Shown: positions 8,969 to 18,676 of the stretch, piece after piece
Numbering within the stretch: the stretch's first letter is position 1
Layout of the letters: each line of letters begins with the position of its first letter
NCBI GenBank assembly: GCA_049614485.1
Contig: JBMZDR010000001.1
Span: 62,001-126,000, forward strand
Length of the DNA stretch: 64,000 nucleotides
Direction of reading: 5' to 3'
Source: GCA-2733415 sp049614485
Lineage (GTDB): Bacteria > Bacteroidota > Bacteroidia > Flavobacteriales > Flavobacteriaceae
Notes under the pieces: generated by a model
Told to the model about the DNA's origin: nothing
What the model saw: the letters and a program-made list of their open reading frames with translations, nothing else
Databases searched by the model: none
Translations under genes and position numbers: made by a program

Positions 8969-9778
8969 ATGCAACAAATAATTTCGTATTTACTTAAGAA
9001 AAAGAATTTGTTGTTGTTTTTATTGTTTTTAGGGATATCACTGATTTTAACAATACAATCACATTCTTACCATAGAAGTAAATTTATAAATGCTGCCAAT
9101 AATCTTTCTGGCGGTGTGTATGAATACACCAATCATATTAATGAGTTTGTAAACTTAGATGATTATAATCAGCGACTTTTAAAAGAGAATGCAAAATTAA
9201 GACAGCAATTAAGTAATATTAAACTTCAAAGTACAGTTGACTTTCCTGTAGAGACACCTTATAGCTTAATTCCTGCAAAATTAATACATAACAGTTTTGA
9301 TAAAAAAGAAAATATCTTACTGATTAATAGAGGACGAAAGCATGGTATTAAGCCTGATATGGGGGTAATTACGACAAACGGTATTATAGGAATAATAGAA
9401 AGTGTTGGTGAAAATTATGCAACAGTATTATCAATTTTGCACACACAATCAAAAATAAACGCACAGTTAAAGAAAAGCAACCACATAGGATCTTTAGTTT
9501 GGAATGGAAAATCAATGTTTAAAATTCAGTTAGAAGACATTACTAAAGTAGCACCTATACAAGTAAACGATACTATTGTAACAGGAAATTACTCAATATT
9601 TCCACAAGGAATCAATATCGGATTGGTTATAAAAGCAGATCTTGATCAATCACAAAATTTTTATAATGTTGATATTGCAACATTTAATGATATGTCTAAT
9701 ATAGGTTATGTATATGTTATAAAAGATAAGGCTAAATCTGAAAAAAACAACCTTTTAAACAGTAGTGCCAATGAATAA
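8969..9778 (+). CDS. mreC: Rod shape-determining protein MreC
   Basis: Bitopic inner-membrane protein that links MreB to PBP2 and RodA in the elongation complex. One transmembrane segment (about residues 10-30), a short coiled coil rich in Leu/Lys/Asn (about 55-75), then a periplasmic beta domain with INRGRKHGIKPDMGVITTNGIIGII and VNDTIVTGNYSIFPQGINIG, typical MreC landmarks. The 269-residue length is normal. The end of the gene overlaps the start of mreD by 8 bases. Confidence 0.95.
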   Translation: MQQIISYLLKKKNLLLFLLFLGISLILTIQSHSYHRSKFINAANNLSGGVYEYTNHINEFVNLDDYNQRLLKENAKLRQQLSNIKLQSTVDFPVETPYSLIPAKLIHNSFDKKENILLINRGRKHGIKPDMGVITTNGIIGIIESVGENYATVLSILHTQSKINAQLKKSNHIGSLVWNGKSMFKIQLEDITKVAPIQVNDTIVTGNYSIFPQGINIGLVIKADLDQSQNFYNVDIATFNDMSNIGYVYVIKDKAKSEKNNLLNSSANE

Positions 9779-10274
9779 AGACGTTGTTTTAAGGGTATTT
9801 TTCTTTATCGGGCTTATTTTACTCCAAGTAATCTTGTTTAGTAAAATGAGTGTGGGAGGATATGTGCCATATGTATATGTGCTTTTTATATTGCGTTTTC
9901 CAATCAAGTATGATAAATCATTATTCTTGTTAAGCAGCTTTTTACTTGGTTTAAGTTTAGATATGTTCTTTAATTCTGGAGGTGTACATGCTGCAGCATG
10001 TACAGTTATAGCATATGTGAGACCGGCAGTATTGCGATTCTCTTTTGGTAGAAATTATGAATACCAGACTATTAAATTAACAAAAGTCTCTCAAAGTGCC
10101 AGAATTGCTTATGTGTCAATTTTAGTGTTAATACATCATTTGATTTTATTTACCTTAGAAACATTTAGTTTTAAATTCTTCATCTTTACCTTAAAAAGTG
10201 TTCTTTTTAGTGGGGTGTATACTATTTTTATGTGTTTGTTACTAGTAGCGTTATTTAAAAACAGAAAAGAGTGA
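9771..10274 (+). CDS. mreD: Rod shape-determining protein MreD
   Basis: Small multi-span inner-membrane protein of the elongation complex; about five hydrophobic segments in 167 residues. Sequence conservation in MreD is low, so the call rests on size, topology and position between mreC and mrdA. ATG 9771 is preferred over the in-frame GTG at 9765; both overlap the end of mreC. Its stop TGA overlaps the GTG start of mrdA by four bases (GTGA), a translational-coupling arrangement. Confidence 0.9.
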   Translation: MNKDVVLRVFFFIGLILLQVILFSKMSVGGYVPYVYVLFILRFPIKYDKSLFLLSSFLLGLSLDMFFNSGGVHAAACTVIAYVRPAVLRFSFGRNYEYQTIKLTKVSQSARIAYVSILVLIHHLILFTLETFSFKFFIFTLKSVLFSGVYTIFMCLLLVALFKNRKE

Positions 10275-12145
10275 GAAAGGCGCTATTATACATGTTAGTA
10301 ATTATTACAGGCCTTCTGTTTGTGGGAAGACTTTTTTATTTGCAAATTTTCGATGATAGTTTTAAGCATCAATCGGAAAATAATGCATATAAACGTGTGC
10401 GTATATATCCAGAACGCGGGCATATTTATGATAGAAACAACAAATTATTAGTTGCAAATCAACCTTCCTATGATTTGATGGTTATCCCTAGAAACGTAAA
10501 ACCATTTGACTCATTGGCACTATGTGACTTGTTAACCATAAGTAAAGATGATTTGGTAAAGCGTTTGGCTAAAGCACGTCATTATTCACCTAGATTACCG
10601 TCACCAGTTGTTGCGCAACTGTCTAAAGTAGAGTACGCCTCTTTACAAGAAAAAATAAGAAAATTTAAAGGGTTTTATATTCAAAAAAGATCTTCACGTT
10701 ACTACCAAACAGATATAGGGGCTAATGTGTTAGGTTATATTGCTGAAGTAACACCACAAAAAGTTAAAGATAATCCGTATTACCAGTCAGGAGATTTATA
10801 TGGGAAATCTGGTGTTGAAAAATCTTATGAAAAACAGTTGCGTGGCGTAAAAGGTGTAAAATATCTTCAAAAAGATAAATTTAATAGAGATATTGGTTCG
10901 TATAAAGATGGGGTGTTAGACACCTTACCCAAAAATGGGCATGATATTACAATTACCATTGATGCTGAATTGCAAAAGTATGGCGAGCAACTCATGGTTA
11001 ATAAACGAGGAGGTATAATTGCCATTGAACCAGAAACAGGAGAAATTTTATCATTAATTTCTGCGCCTAGCTATAACCCTGCATTATTAGTAGGAAGACA
11101 GCGTTCAAAAAATTTCACAAGATTATATTTAGATTCTGTTGCAAAACCTTTGTTTGATAGAGGGCTGCAAGGTCAATATGCCCCAGGGTCACCTTTTAAA
11201 CTGATGAATGCATTAATTGGTTTAGAAGAAGGTGTAATTAATACAGACACTAGAGTATCATGTAGGCGTGGATTACATTATGGTGCTAGAAGACCATTAG
11301 GGTGTCACTGCCCATTTGGAGCTAGTAACGATTTAAACAAAGCGATTTTTGCATCATGTAACGCTTATTTTGGGAAGTCATATTTAAATATTTTAAACAA
11401 ATACCCCAGTGCTAGTATTGGTGTTCAAAAATGGAGTAATCATGTAAAAAGTTTCGGTTTAGGAAATTATTTGAATAATGATTTATCCGTAGGAAATAAA
11501 GGGCGTGTGCCAGACAGTGCCTATTACAATAGTAAGTATGGTTATAATAGATTAAGAAGCACATATATTATTTCTAATTCAATTGGTCAAGGTGAAGTTG
11601 AAACGACACCTATTCAATTAGCAAATATGACTGCAGCAATTGCCAATAGAGGATATTACTACACGCCTCATATTGTAAAAGATATTAAAGGAGAGTATTT
11701 AGATCCAAAGTATACAACTAAACATGTTACCACAATTAGTCCACAACATTTTGAGCCGGTTATACAAGGGATGTATGATGTGTATGAAAAACAAGGAGGA
11801 ACTGGGTATTACGCAAGAATAAATGGTATTGATATTTGTGGTAAAACAGGGACTTCAGAAGTATATTCAAAAATTGATGGTGTAAGAACACAGTTAGATG
11901 ATCATTCAATTTTCGTAGCATTTGCGCCTAAGGATAATCCAAAAATAGCAATTGCAGTTTTCGTTGAGCACGGGTTTTGGGGAAGTAGATGGGCTGCTCC
12001 TATGGCAAGTTTAATGATTGAAAAATATTTACGAGGAACTATTTCTAGAAAAGACTTAGAAATAAAAATGTTGAATGGAAGTTTGCAAGACGTGTACGAT
12101 AGTTATATTAGCGGAGAACCTTTTAATATAAACCGTAAACGATAA
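10271..12145 (+). CDS. mrdA: Penicillin-binding protein 2, elongation transpeptidase
   Basis: Class B PBP that cross-links peptidoglycan made by RodA during elongation. The 624 residues have one N-terminal membrane anchor (about 5-22), a PBP dimerisation domain, then the transpeptidase domain. All three active-site motifs are visible: SxxK in APGSPFK, SxN in ASCNAYF and KTG in CGKTGTSE. GTG start at 10271, coupled to mreD, and one base before rodA. A Cys-containing segment around CRRGLHYGARRPLGCHC precedes the SxN motif; this insertion is also seen in other Bacteroidota PBP2. Confidence 0.97.
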   Translation: MRKALLYMLVIITGLLFVGRLFYLQIFDDSFKHQSENNAYKRVRIYPERGHIYDRNNKLLVANQPSYDLMVIPRNVKPFDSLALCDLLTISKDDLVKRLAKARHYSPRLPSPVVAQLSKVEYASLQEKIRKFKGFYIQKRSSRYYQTDIGANVLGYIAEVTPQKVKDNPYYQSGDLYGKSGVEKSYEKQLRGVKGVKYLQKDKFNRDIGSYKDGVLDTLPKNGHDITITIDAELQKYGEQLMVNKRGGIIAIEPETGEILSLISAPSYNPALLVGRQRSKNFTRLYLDSVAKPLFDRGLQGQYAPGSPFKLMNALIGLEEGVINTDTRVSCRRGLHYGARRPLGCHCPFGASNDLNKAIFASCNAYFGKSYLNILNKYPSASIGVQKWSNHVKSFGLGNYLNNDLSVGNKGRVPDSAYYNSKYGYNRLRSTYIISNSIGQGEVETTPIQLANMTAAIANRGYYYTPHIVKDIKGEYLDPKYTTKHVTTISPQHFEPVIQGMYDVYEKQGGTGYYARINGIDICGKTGTSEVYSKIDGVRTQLDDHSIFVAFAPKDNPKIAIAVFVEHGFWGSRWAAPMASLMIEKYLRGTISRKDLEIKMLNGSLQDVYDSYISGEPFNINRKR

Positions 12146-12146
12146 A

Positions 12147-13403
12147 ATGCGTAATAAAGGAAACATATTAGTCCGTATAGATTGGTTAATGGTAGTGCTT
12201 TATTTTGCATTAGTATTAATTGGGTGGATGAGTATTTATTCGGCATCTTATGTAGAAAATTCTACCTTGGATATGATGACTCAACCTCACGGTAGACAGC
12301 AAGTTTTTATTGTACTGAGTATATTTTTAATAATTTTAATTCTTTCCATTGAAGCTAAGTTTTATGAGCGTTTTTCAAGTGTAATATATCTGGTGTCTCT
12401 ATTGTCTTTACTGGGATTGTTTGTTTTCGGTAAAACAATTTCCGGTGCCACATCATGGTATTCATTTGGTGGATTCAGTATACAACCTAGCGAATTTGCA
12501 AAGTTTGCGACAGCCTTGGCTTTAGCTAAATTTTTAAGTGATACACAAACTAATATTAGTGTTGTTAATCATTTGATAAAAATATTTATAATCATCTTTT
12601 TGCCTGCGCTAATCATTATTCCACAACCAGATCCTGGAAGTGCTTTAGTGTATGTTGCATTTTTCTTTGTATTGTACAGAGAAGGGTTGTCTCCTGTATA
12701 CTTGTTATTAGGGTTTTCTGGTGCGGCATTATTTGTTCTTACGTTGGTGTTAGATCCTTTAATAATATCCTTAATATGTGCTGTTCTAACGGTATTGTTG
12801 TTTTATAAAAATAGAAAAAGAAAGCCTAATAAGTTGTTGTATGTGGCTGTGTTAATGGCTTGTATAGGTCTGTCGTTTTCAGTAAATTATATTTTTGAAA
12901 ACGTATTTGAACAACGCCATAGAGACCGTTTTAATATTGTTTTAGGAAAGGAAGTTGATACAAAAGGAATTGGTTATAATACGGCACAGTCAGAAATTGC
13001 AATTGGTAATGGAGGTTGGACTGGTAGAGGTTGGCTTCAGGGCACACAAACTAAAGGTGGGTTTGTGCCTGAACAGCATACAGATTATATATTTAGTACA
13101 GTAGGTGAGGAATGGGGTTTTATAGGAAGCAGCTTTGTTGTATTTCTTTTTGTGGCGTTAATTTTGAGGATTTTACATAGAGCAGAACGTCAAAAATCAA
13201 AGTTTACTAGAGTGTATGGCTATTCAGTAGCTGCAATAATTTTCCTTCATTTTTTAATAAATATAGCAATGGTAATGGGCGTTTTTCCAACTGTAGGTAT
13301 TCCTTTGCCATTTTTTAGTTATGGAGGGTCTGGATTATGGGGATTTACTATTTTACTATTCATATTTATAAAATTAGATGCGAATAGGATTAATGAATGG
13401 TAG
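12147..13403 (+). CDS. rodA: SEDS peptidoglycan glycosyltransferase RodA
   Basis: Multi-pass (about ten segments) glycosyltransferase that polymerises lipid II together with PBP2. Family marks include IQPSEFAKFATALALAKFL, QPDPGSALVYV, GWTGRGWLQGTQTKGGFVPEQHTDYIF and FFSYGGSGL near the C terminus, with the catalytic-region Asp in the PEQHTD stretch. The 418-residue length is normal. It is the last gene of the mre operon, and its stop TAG directly abuts the stop of the convergent nuclease gene, leaving no room for a separate terminator. Confidence 0.97.
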   Translation: MRNKGNILVRIDWLMVVLYFALVLIGWMSIYSASYVENSTLDMMTQPHGRQQVFIVLSIFLIILILSIEAKFYERFSSVIYLVSLLSLLGLFVFGKTISGATSWYSFGGFSIQPSEFAKFATALALAKFLSDTQTNISVVNHLIKIFIIIFLPALIIIPQPDPGSALVYVAFFFVLYREGLSPVYLLLGFSGAALFVLTLVLDPLIISLICAVLTVLLFYKNRKRKPNKLLYVAVLMACIGLSFSVNYIFENVFEQRHRDRFNIVLGKEVDTKGIGYNTAQSEIAIGNGGWTGRGWLQGTQTKGGFVPEQHTDYIFSTVGEEWGFIGSSFVVFLFVALILRILHRAERQKSKFTRVYGYSVAAIIFLHFLINIAMVMGVFPTVGIPLPFFSYGGSGLWGFTILLFIFIKLDANRINEW

Positions 13404-14213
13404 TTACCAAAAACTCCAGTTCTTATAATTCGTATTTGCTTCCAAGCGTTTTTCCGTTTGGTCATCTAACTCTTTGAAAAAGTCGATGCCAGTTAATTTT
13501 TCAATATCATCAACCGGAACAGTGAACTTATATAATGGTTGGTCAGACTCTTGATGTGGTACCAGAAAAGCGATCATTTTATAGTGCTTAGTGCTTGTGT
13601 CAAGTAGTATTTTATAAAAATGTTTAGGCACAGTAACATGCTCATAACCTATTGATTGCGTTGCGTTTGTTAAAACACCCCCGGTTATTACATATACACC
13701 ATTGTATTTATCGGCCCAATACCGTGTTTTTTGTTCCAATCTATTCCAAACTCCTGAGTTAAAATCGTGGTTTTGAGGTGAAATGTTTGAAGTTAAAAAA
13801 GTAGCATCATATGCTGATTTAGAAAACTTTCTATCTGCTGCAGGGCATAAATGACCTTTATCATACCCAGAATTTTTATAATTTCTCCAATCAGCAGATT
13901 TTGTTTTGATGTTTTGATCTCTAATAAAATAAGGGCGTTTGAACTGGTTCTTTGATAAGTGGGTCTTTTTCAATTCGTAAGCCACCCATTCAGCTTGTTC
14001 ATGTTTTTCGCTATATGATAATGAATAGGATTCATTATGAACCACTGTATTTGTTGTAGAAGAAGGAAGGTAAAACGTAATATCAGTTGTTTCTGAAATG
14101 TTTTCTTGACTGTTTTCCTGTTTTGAAATATAGTCATCTACTTTATCATTTAATACATAGAAAATAATAATAACTAGTACAGAAAGTAGTGTGTAAATTT
14201 GTTTTCGTGTCAT
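13404..14213 (-). CDS. Exported DNA/RNA non-specific endonuclease (NucA/Serratia type)
   Basis: Beta-beta-alpha metal nuclease that cuts DNA and RNA without sequence preference. Residues 8-22 form a signal anchor, so it acts outside the cytoplasm, possibly membrane-tethered. The active site is visible: DKGH with His121 as general base, then PQNHDFNSGVWNRLE with Asn152 and Glu160 spaced as in the Serratia enzyme. The 269-residue start at 14213 is chosen because the longer frame (14228) runs into the upstream permease. It is the third gene of a protease-permease-nuclease run and may scavenge nucleic acid. Confidence 0.92.
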   Translation of the reverse strand: MTRKQIYTLLSVLVIIIFYVLNDKVDDYISKQENSQENISETTDITFYLPSSTTNTVVHNESYSLSYSEKHEQAEWVAYELKKTHLSKNQFKRPYFIRDQNIKTKSADWRNYKNSGYDKGHLCPAADRKFSKSAYDATFLTSNISPQNHDFNSGVWNRLEQKTRYWADKYNGVYVITGGVLTNATQSIGYEHVTVPKHFYKILLDTSTKHYKMIAFLVPHQESDQPLYKFTVPVDDIEKLTGIDFFKELDDQTEKRLEANTNYKNWSFW

Positions 14214-14214
14214 A

Positions 14215-15324
14215 TTAATTTTTAACATCTAAAGCATCTCTCAGTGCATTTCCAATAAGCATAAACGCCATAACTAAACTCATAATGGCAACACCTGGTA
14301 TTATTGCTAAATAAGGTTTTCCTAAAATAATATATGAATAATGATCTTTAATCATTCCTCCCCAACTTGGCATAGGAGGTTGCGCACCAATACCTAAAAA
14401 ACTTAAGCCGCTTTCAATAAGTATGGCCCCAGCAAAATTGGCTGCTGAAATTACTATTAATGGCGCCAAGACATTAGGCAGTATATGCTTGAATATAATT
14501 CTAAAATCAGTAAACCCTAAGGCTTTTGCGGCTGTAATATATTGCATTTTCTTAGTTCCTAATACCTGACCTCTAACAACTCTTGCTACTTCAACCCACA
14601 TAGTTAACCCCACTGCTATAAATACTTGCCAAAAGCCTTTTCCTAATGCTAATGTAATAGCAATCACTAATAATAGTGTAGGTATAGACCATGAAATATT
14701 TATAATCCACATGATAACAGCATCAATTTTTCCACCGTAATACCCGGAAATAGCTCCTAATGTTACACCAATTATTAAGGAAATAAAAACAGCAATAAAA
14801 CCAATAAAAAACGAAATACGTGCGCCTATTAATATTCTACTCAATAAATCTCGTCCGTATTTATCAGTTCCTAAAATAAATGTTTTTGAGTTTATGTAAG
14901 TGTCAGTAATATTTTTTAAGTTTAAATTATCGTTATATGGTTTTAAATCAATTTTTTTCTCAATATTCGTTGTTTTTAATTCTGAATATGGAATAATAAA
15001 AAGTTGGTTATTCTCAATTCTGTAAGAATTGATTGGTAGTTCTGTAGCAAGTGTTTTTGTACCGAAAAACAACCGATTTAAAAAAGATTGTTCTGTTGTT
15101 GTGTTTGATGGGACAGTTAAAACATCAACTTTAAACCCAGGTGGTTTAGAGTGAATTGACAAATGCATTTGGTTAGCGTTTTGAGAGTTGTCTGGTGCAA
15201 ATGCATATGCAAATAAGGCAATTAAACCACAACAAATAATATAGCCCAAACTTAAAACGCCCCAAAAATTTTGTTTAAATTTTTGGAGCGCTAAACTACT
15301 TAATGAGTTTGATGTTTTTGTCAT
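14215..15324 (-). CDS. ABC transporter permease, DppC/OppC type, with large periplasmic insert
   Basis: Inner-membrane permease of the peptide/nickel importer class. After one N-terminal transmembrane segment (about 22-44) comes a periplasmic region of about 110 residues, longer than usual for DppC, then LGTDKYGRDLLSRI and the five-helix core. The ATPase-contact loop (EAA motif) reads AAKALGFTDFRIIFKHILPN. No partner permease, ATPase or binding protein is encoded nearby, so it must pair with subunits encoded elsewhere. It starts 8 bases after the tail-specific protease and is probably co-transcribed with it. Confidence 0.9.
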   Translation of the reverse strand: MTKTSNSLSSLALQKFKQNFWGVLSLGYIICCGLIALFAYAFAPDNSQNANQMHLSIHSKPPGFKVDVLTVPSNTTTEQSFLNRLFFGTKTLATELPINSYRIENNQLFIIPYSELKTTNIEKKIDLKPYNDNLNLKNITDTYINSKTFILGTDKYGRDLLSRILIGARISFFIGFIAVFISLIIGVTLGAISGYYGGKIDAVIMWIINISWSIPTLLLVIAITLALGKGFWQVFIAVGLTMWVEVARVVRGQVLGTKKMQYITAAKALGFTDFRIIFKHILPNVLAPLIVISAANFAGAILIESGLSFLGIGAQPPMPSWGGMIKDHYSYIILGKPYLAIIPGVAIMSLVMAFMLIGNALRDALDVKN

Positions 15325-15331
15325 GTACTAA

Positions 15332-17482
15332 TTAGTCTTTTAAAACGACCTTTTGTTTTACTTTTATATTATTGACTTGCAAATCTTCTAAAACATGTAC
15401 AGCTTCTTCAATGTATACATCCTTTGTTAAATAGTTATGCCACGTTTCTCTTTTTTTACCTAAAACAGAATCTTTTTCAATTAATTTTGTTTCATATGGT
15501 AGTGATAAAAATGAAAGGTTGTTTTTATAGTCAGAAATAGCATCAAATTGCTTTCCGAATCGTTCTACTTTTGATTTTTCAGTAAGATAATCAGTGTAGT
15601 TCAATGAAATTTCTTTGTCGTCAGATTGAGTTTTAATCCATCTTGCTTGTTTCTCTATAAGTTGTAATTGAGAGTTGTTACTCATTCGTGCTTTACTTTT
15701 GCTAATGGTTTCATCATAATTTATAAAGCCATCCCACGCAGTATAAGTTGCTGGGTCAATTTTATCCCATGGTAATGGGTTTTCTTGGTCTTTTTCACCA
15801 ATATCAATAAAACTATACCTATCAACAACTGTAACATCACTTTTAACACCTTCTAATTGTGTTGACCCTCCATTAATTCTATAAAATTTTTGTGTGGTTA
15901 ATTTCAATGCACCAACGTCTCCCATAGAATTGTTTCTCATAAATCGATTAAGGTCTACAACATTTTGAACTGTTCCTTTACCAAATGTTTGTGCGCTTCC
16001 TATAATGATTGCTCTTTTATAATCTTGTAATGCTGCAGCTAATATTTCTGAAGCAGATGCGGACAATTCATTAACTAGAACTACTAGCGGACCATCCCAA
16101 ATTATATTTGCATCAGTATCATTTAAAACCTCTTTACGTTTACCTGAAGATTTTACCTGAACAATTGGCCCTTCTTTAATGAATAATCCAGCCATGTCAA
16201 CAACGGTTTGTAATGATCCTCCACCATTATTTCTTAAATCTATTACTAAACCTTGCATTCCTTCTTTTTTCAAACGAATGATTTCTTTTTTCACATCAGA
16301 TGCAGCATTTCTACTTTCTGAATAGTCATTAAAATCTACATAAAATTTAGGTAGGTTTATGATACCAAAGGTGTTGTTTTCTTTTTTTATGAGAGATGAT
16401 TTAGCGTATGTTTCTTCAAGCTCAACAATATCACGCTTTATCTTAATCTCTTTTGTTGTACCGTCAACTTTTTTAATAGTCAATTTTACGATTGTACCTT
16501 TTGGGCCTTTTATTAGCTTGATTGCATCATCTAAGCGCATTCCAACAATACTGGTTGGTTGCAACTCATCTTCTTGAGCAACTTTTAAAATAACATCTCC
16601 GGCTTCTAGTTCTTGTCCACGCCATGCTGGACCTCCTGAAATAAGAGACATGATTTTAACTTCATTTTTTCTTTTTTGTAAACGGGCGCCAATACCTTCA
16701 ATTTTACCAGACATGCTTTGATCAAAACGTTCTTTATCTTGTGGTGCGAAATAAAAGGTATGTGGGTCAAACACTTCCACAATGGCGTTAATATAATTTG
16801 AAAACCAGTCTTTACGTTCTAAGTCATCTATAATTGCATAATAGTCAATTAAGAATTCTTTAGTTTTCTCACGTGCTTTTTTCTCCGCTTCTTTTTTGGA
16901 ATAATGTTTTTTTGGCGATGTACTTATACTGTCTTTAGTAGAGTCATCAGTTAGTTCATCATCATAGTTGTCAATTGTTGAATACTTTAAATGCTTACGC
17001 CATCTGTCTTTCATTTCTTTTTTTGACGCTGCAAATGTATTACTATCATAATCAACATTAATAGTTTCTGTTGTTGTGTAATCAAATGGTTGTTCTATGA
17101 TTGCCAACGATAATGATTTGCTTTCAGCCATGCGTTTCATTAATCGGTCATACACAACATTAAAAAACTCTAGTTCTTTATTTTTTATTTGATCGTCTAT
17201 TGATGTTTTGTACTTTGAAAAATCCTTAAGGTCAGATTGATAAAAGTAGCGTTTAAGTGGATCTACGGCATCAATAAAATCTTCATATACTTGTTCAGAA
17301 AAAGCATCATCCATTGCTTTAGGATCATAATGCCCTTTTTCAAGTACGTATGTTATTAAGTCAAGTAAAAGCTTGTCTTTATCAGGGTCGTCAAATGTTT
17401 TGTTGGTAAAACTGCATGATGTAATTGCAATTAAACTTGTAAGTATAGCTATTTTAAAATTCTTCATCATAAATCGTGTCAT
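15332..17482 (-). CDS. Tail-specific (carboxy-terminal processing) protease, S41 family
   Basis: Periplasmic serine protease of the Prc type, which degrades or trims proteins from their C termini. The start has a lipoprotein signal with the lipobox ITSC at about residue 23, so it is probably lipid-anchored. A PDZ domain lies near 240-345; the S41 core carries the Ser in ELSASASEILAAALQ and the Lys in GSAQTFGKGTVQ. A helical C-terminal region completes about 716 residues, the normal Prc length. Starts at 17470 or 17467 (MMKNFK) are equally plausible. It leads the operon with the permease and nuclease genes. Confidence 0.93.
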   Translation of the reverse strand: MTRFMMKNFKIAILTSLIAITSCSFTNKTFDDPDKDKLLLDLITYVLEKGHYDPKAMDDAFSEQVYEDFIDAVDPLKRYFYQSDLKDFSKYKTSIDDQIKNKELEFFNVVYDRLMKRMAESKSLSLAIIEQPFDYTTTETINVDYDSNTFAASKKEMKDRWRKHLKYSTIDNYDDELTDDSTKDSISTSPKKHYSKKEAEKKAREKTKEFLIDYYAIIDDLERKDWFSNYINAIVEVFDPHTFYFAPQDKERFDQSMSGKIEGIGARLQKRKNEVKIMSLISGGPAWRGQELEAGDVILKVAQEDELQPTSIVGMRLDDAIKLIKGPKGTIVKLTIKKVDGTTKEIKIKRDIVELEETYAKSSLIKKENNTFGIINLPKFYVDFNDYSESRNAASDVKKEIIRLKKEGMQGLVIDLRNNGGGSLQTVVDMAGLFIKEGPIVQVKSSGKRKEVLNDTDANIIWDGPLVVLVNELSASASEILAAALQDYKRAIIIGSAQTFGKGTVQNVVDLNRFMRNNSMGDVGALKLTTQKFYRINGGSTQLEGVKSDVTVVDRYSFIDIGEKDQENPLPWDKIDPATYTAWDGFINYDETISKSKARMSNNSQLQLIEKQARWIKTQSDDKEISLNYTDYLTEKSKVERFGKQFDAISDYKNNLSFLSLPYETKLIEKDSVLGKKRETWHNYLTKDVYIEEAVHVLEDLQVNNIKVKQKVVLKD

Positions 17483-17576
17483 GTTACTGTTGATGTAAGT
17501 TAATGAAAAAATCAGACCAAAGTACTGCTGATCTTCCTAAATTTTTCTTAAATGTGATGTAACTGTTTATAATCGC

Positions 17577-17584
17577 TATTTTTG
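17577..17584 (+). promoter_or_regulatory. Promoter -7 box for surE-lpxB
   Basis: TATTTTTG matches TAnnTTTG and lies 32 bases before surE. Confidence 0.5.
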
Positions 17585-17616
17585 TACTTTAGCAATCGAA
17601 TAACAAATATAAAAAA

Positions 17617-18384
17617 ATGAGTGACAAACCTCTTATTTTAGTGACAAATGATGATGGAATTACAGCGCCTGGAATCCGTGCTTTGTTAGAAGTAATGGCG
17701 GAGTTTGGCGATGTTTTTGTTGTTGCGCCAGACAGCCCTCAAAGCGGCATGGGGCATGCTATTACGTTAGATTCTACTCTGCATGTTGAAGCCGTTGAAA
17801 TAAAAGGCGGGAGCCAAGTAGAATACAGTTGTTCGGGCACGCCTGCCGACTGTGTAAAGTTAGCGGTAAATGAATTGTTGCCAAGGAAGCCAGATTTATG
17901 TGTGTCAGGTATTAATCATGGATCAAATTCTGCTATAAATGTTATTTATTCAGGAACTATGAGTGCGGCAATAGAGGCAGGAATTGAAGGTATTCCATCT
18001 ATAGGTTTTTCGTTATTGGATCATTCATGGAATGCGAATTTTGAACCTCTAAAAAAACACGTGAAAACAATAACAGAAAATGTTCTTGAACATGGGTTGC
18101 CAGAAGGGGTTGTGTTAAATGTTAATTTTCCTAAAGGAAATATTAATGGAATTAAAGTTTGCCGACAAGCCAAAGCAAATTGGATAGAAGAGTTTGATAA
18201 AAGAACGAGCCCTCAAGGAAAAGAATATTACTGGTTAACAGGTAATTTTGTAAATTTAGATAAGGGAGAGGATACGGATTTGTTTGCGTTAGATAATGGC
18301 TACGCTACAGTGGTTCCAGTTCAGTTTGATTTAACAGCACACCATTATATACAACAATTAAATACGTGGGATTTTGAAAATTAA
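17617..18384 (+). CDS. surE: 5'/3'-nucleotidase SurE
   Basis: Metal-dependent nucleoside monophosphatase in the cytosol. It begins with the family metal site LVTNDDGITAPG, followed by VVAPDSPQSGMGHAIT, SCSGTPADCVKLA and SGINHGSNSAINVIYSGTMSAA, all SurE signatures. The length of 255 residues is normal. The end of the gene overlaps the small membrane protein at 18374 by 11 bases, and lpxB follows, forming an apparent surE-orf-lpxB-nlpC run. Confidence 0.97.
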   Translation: MSDKPLILVTNDDGITAPGIRALLEVMAEFGDVFVVAPDSPQSGMGHAITLDSTLHVEAVEIKGGSQVEYSCSGTPADCVKLAVNELLPRKPDLCVSGINHGSNSAINVIYSGTMSAAIEAGIEGIPSIGFSLLDHSWNANFEPLKKHVKTITENVLEHGLPEGVVLNVNFPKGNINGIKVCRQAKANWIEEFDKRTSPQGKEYYWLTGNFVNLDKGEDTDLFALDNGYATVVPVQFDLTAHHYIQQLNTWDFEN

Positions 18385-18667
18385 ACAAGAAGTATTCAAA
18401 GGTTTTTTTATGGGAGTTATAACATCAACCATTGGTGTTGTAATTTGTACGCTAATTATATCGCGTATTAAATCGTCTGGTTTTTCAGAGACATTCTATA
18501 GTTTTGTGCAAGAAGGAAACTTGTGGATGTTATTAGCATTAGGAGCGCTTCCTAATTTGGGAGTCTTTTTTTTATTACTGCAAAAAGATTTGGAATACAA
18601 AGCTAGAGGTATTGTTTTGGCTACTTTGTTGGTAGCCTTTATTACATATGCCATTTATTTTATATAA
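18374..18667 (+). CDS. Small conserved membrane protein, function unknown
   Basis: 97 residues with three hydrophobic segments (about 12-30, 49-67 and 77-96) and a basic N terminus, probably an inner-membrane protein. The start is TTG at 18374 inside surE; an internal ATG at 18410 would remove most of the first loop, so the coupled TTG is preferred. I recognise no functional motif. Its position between surE and lpxB suggests an envelope link, but that is only context. Confidence 0.7.
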   Translation: MKIKQEVFKGFFMGVITSTIGVVICTLIISRIKSSGFSETFYSFVQEGNLWMLLALGALPNLGVFFLLLQKDLEYKARGIVLATLLVAFITYAIYFI

Positions 18668-18676
18668 ATTACTCAA

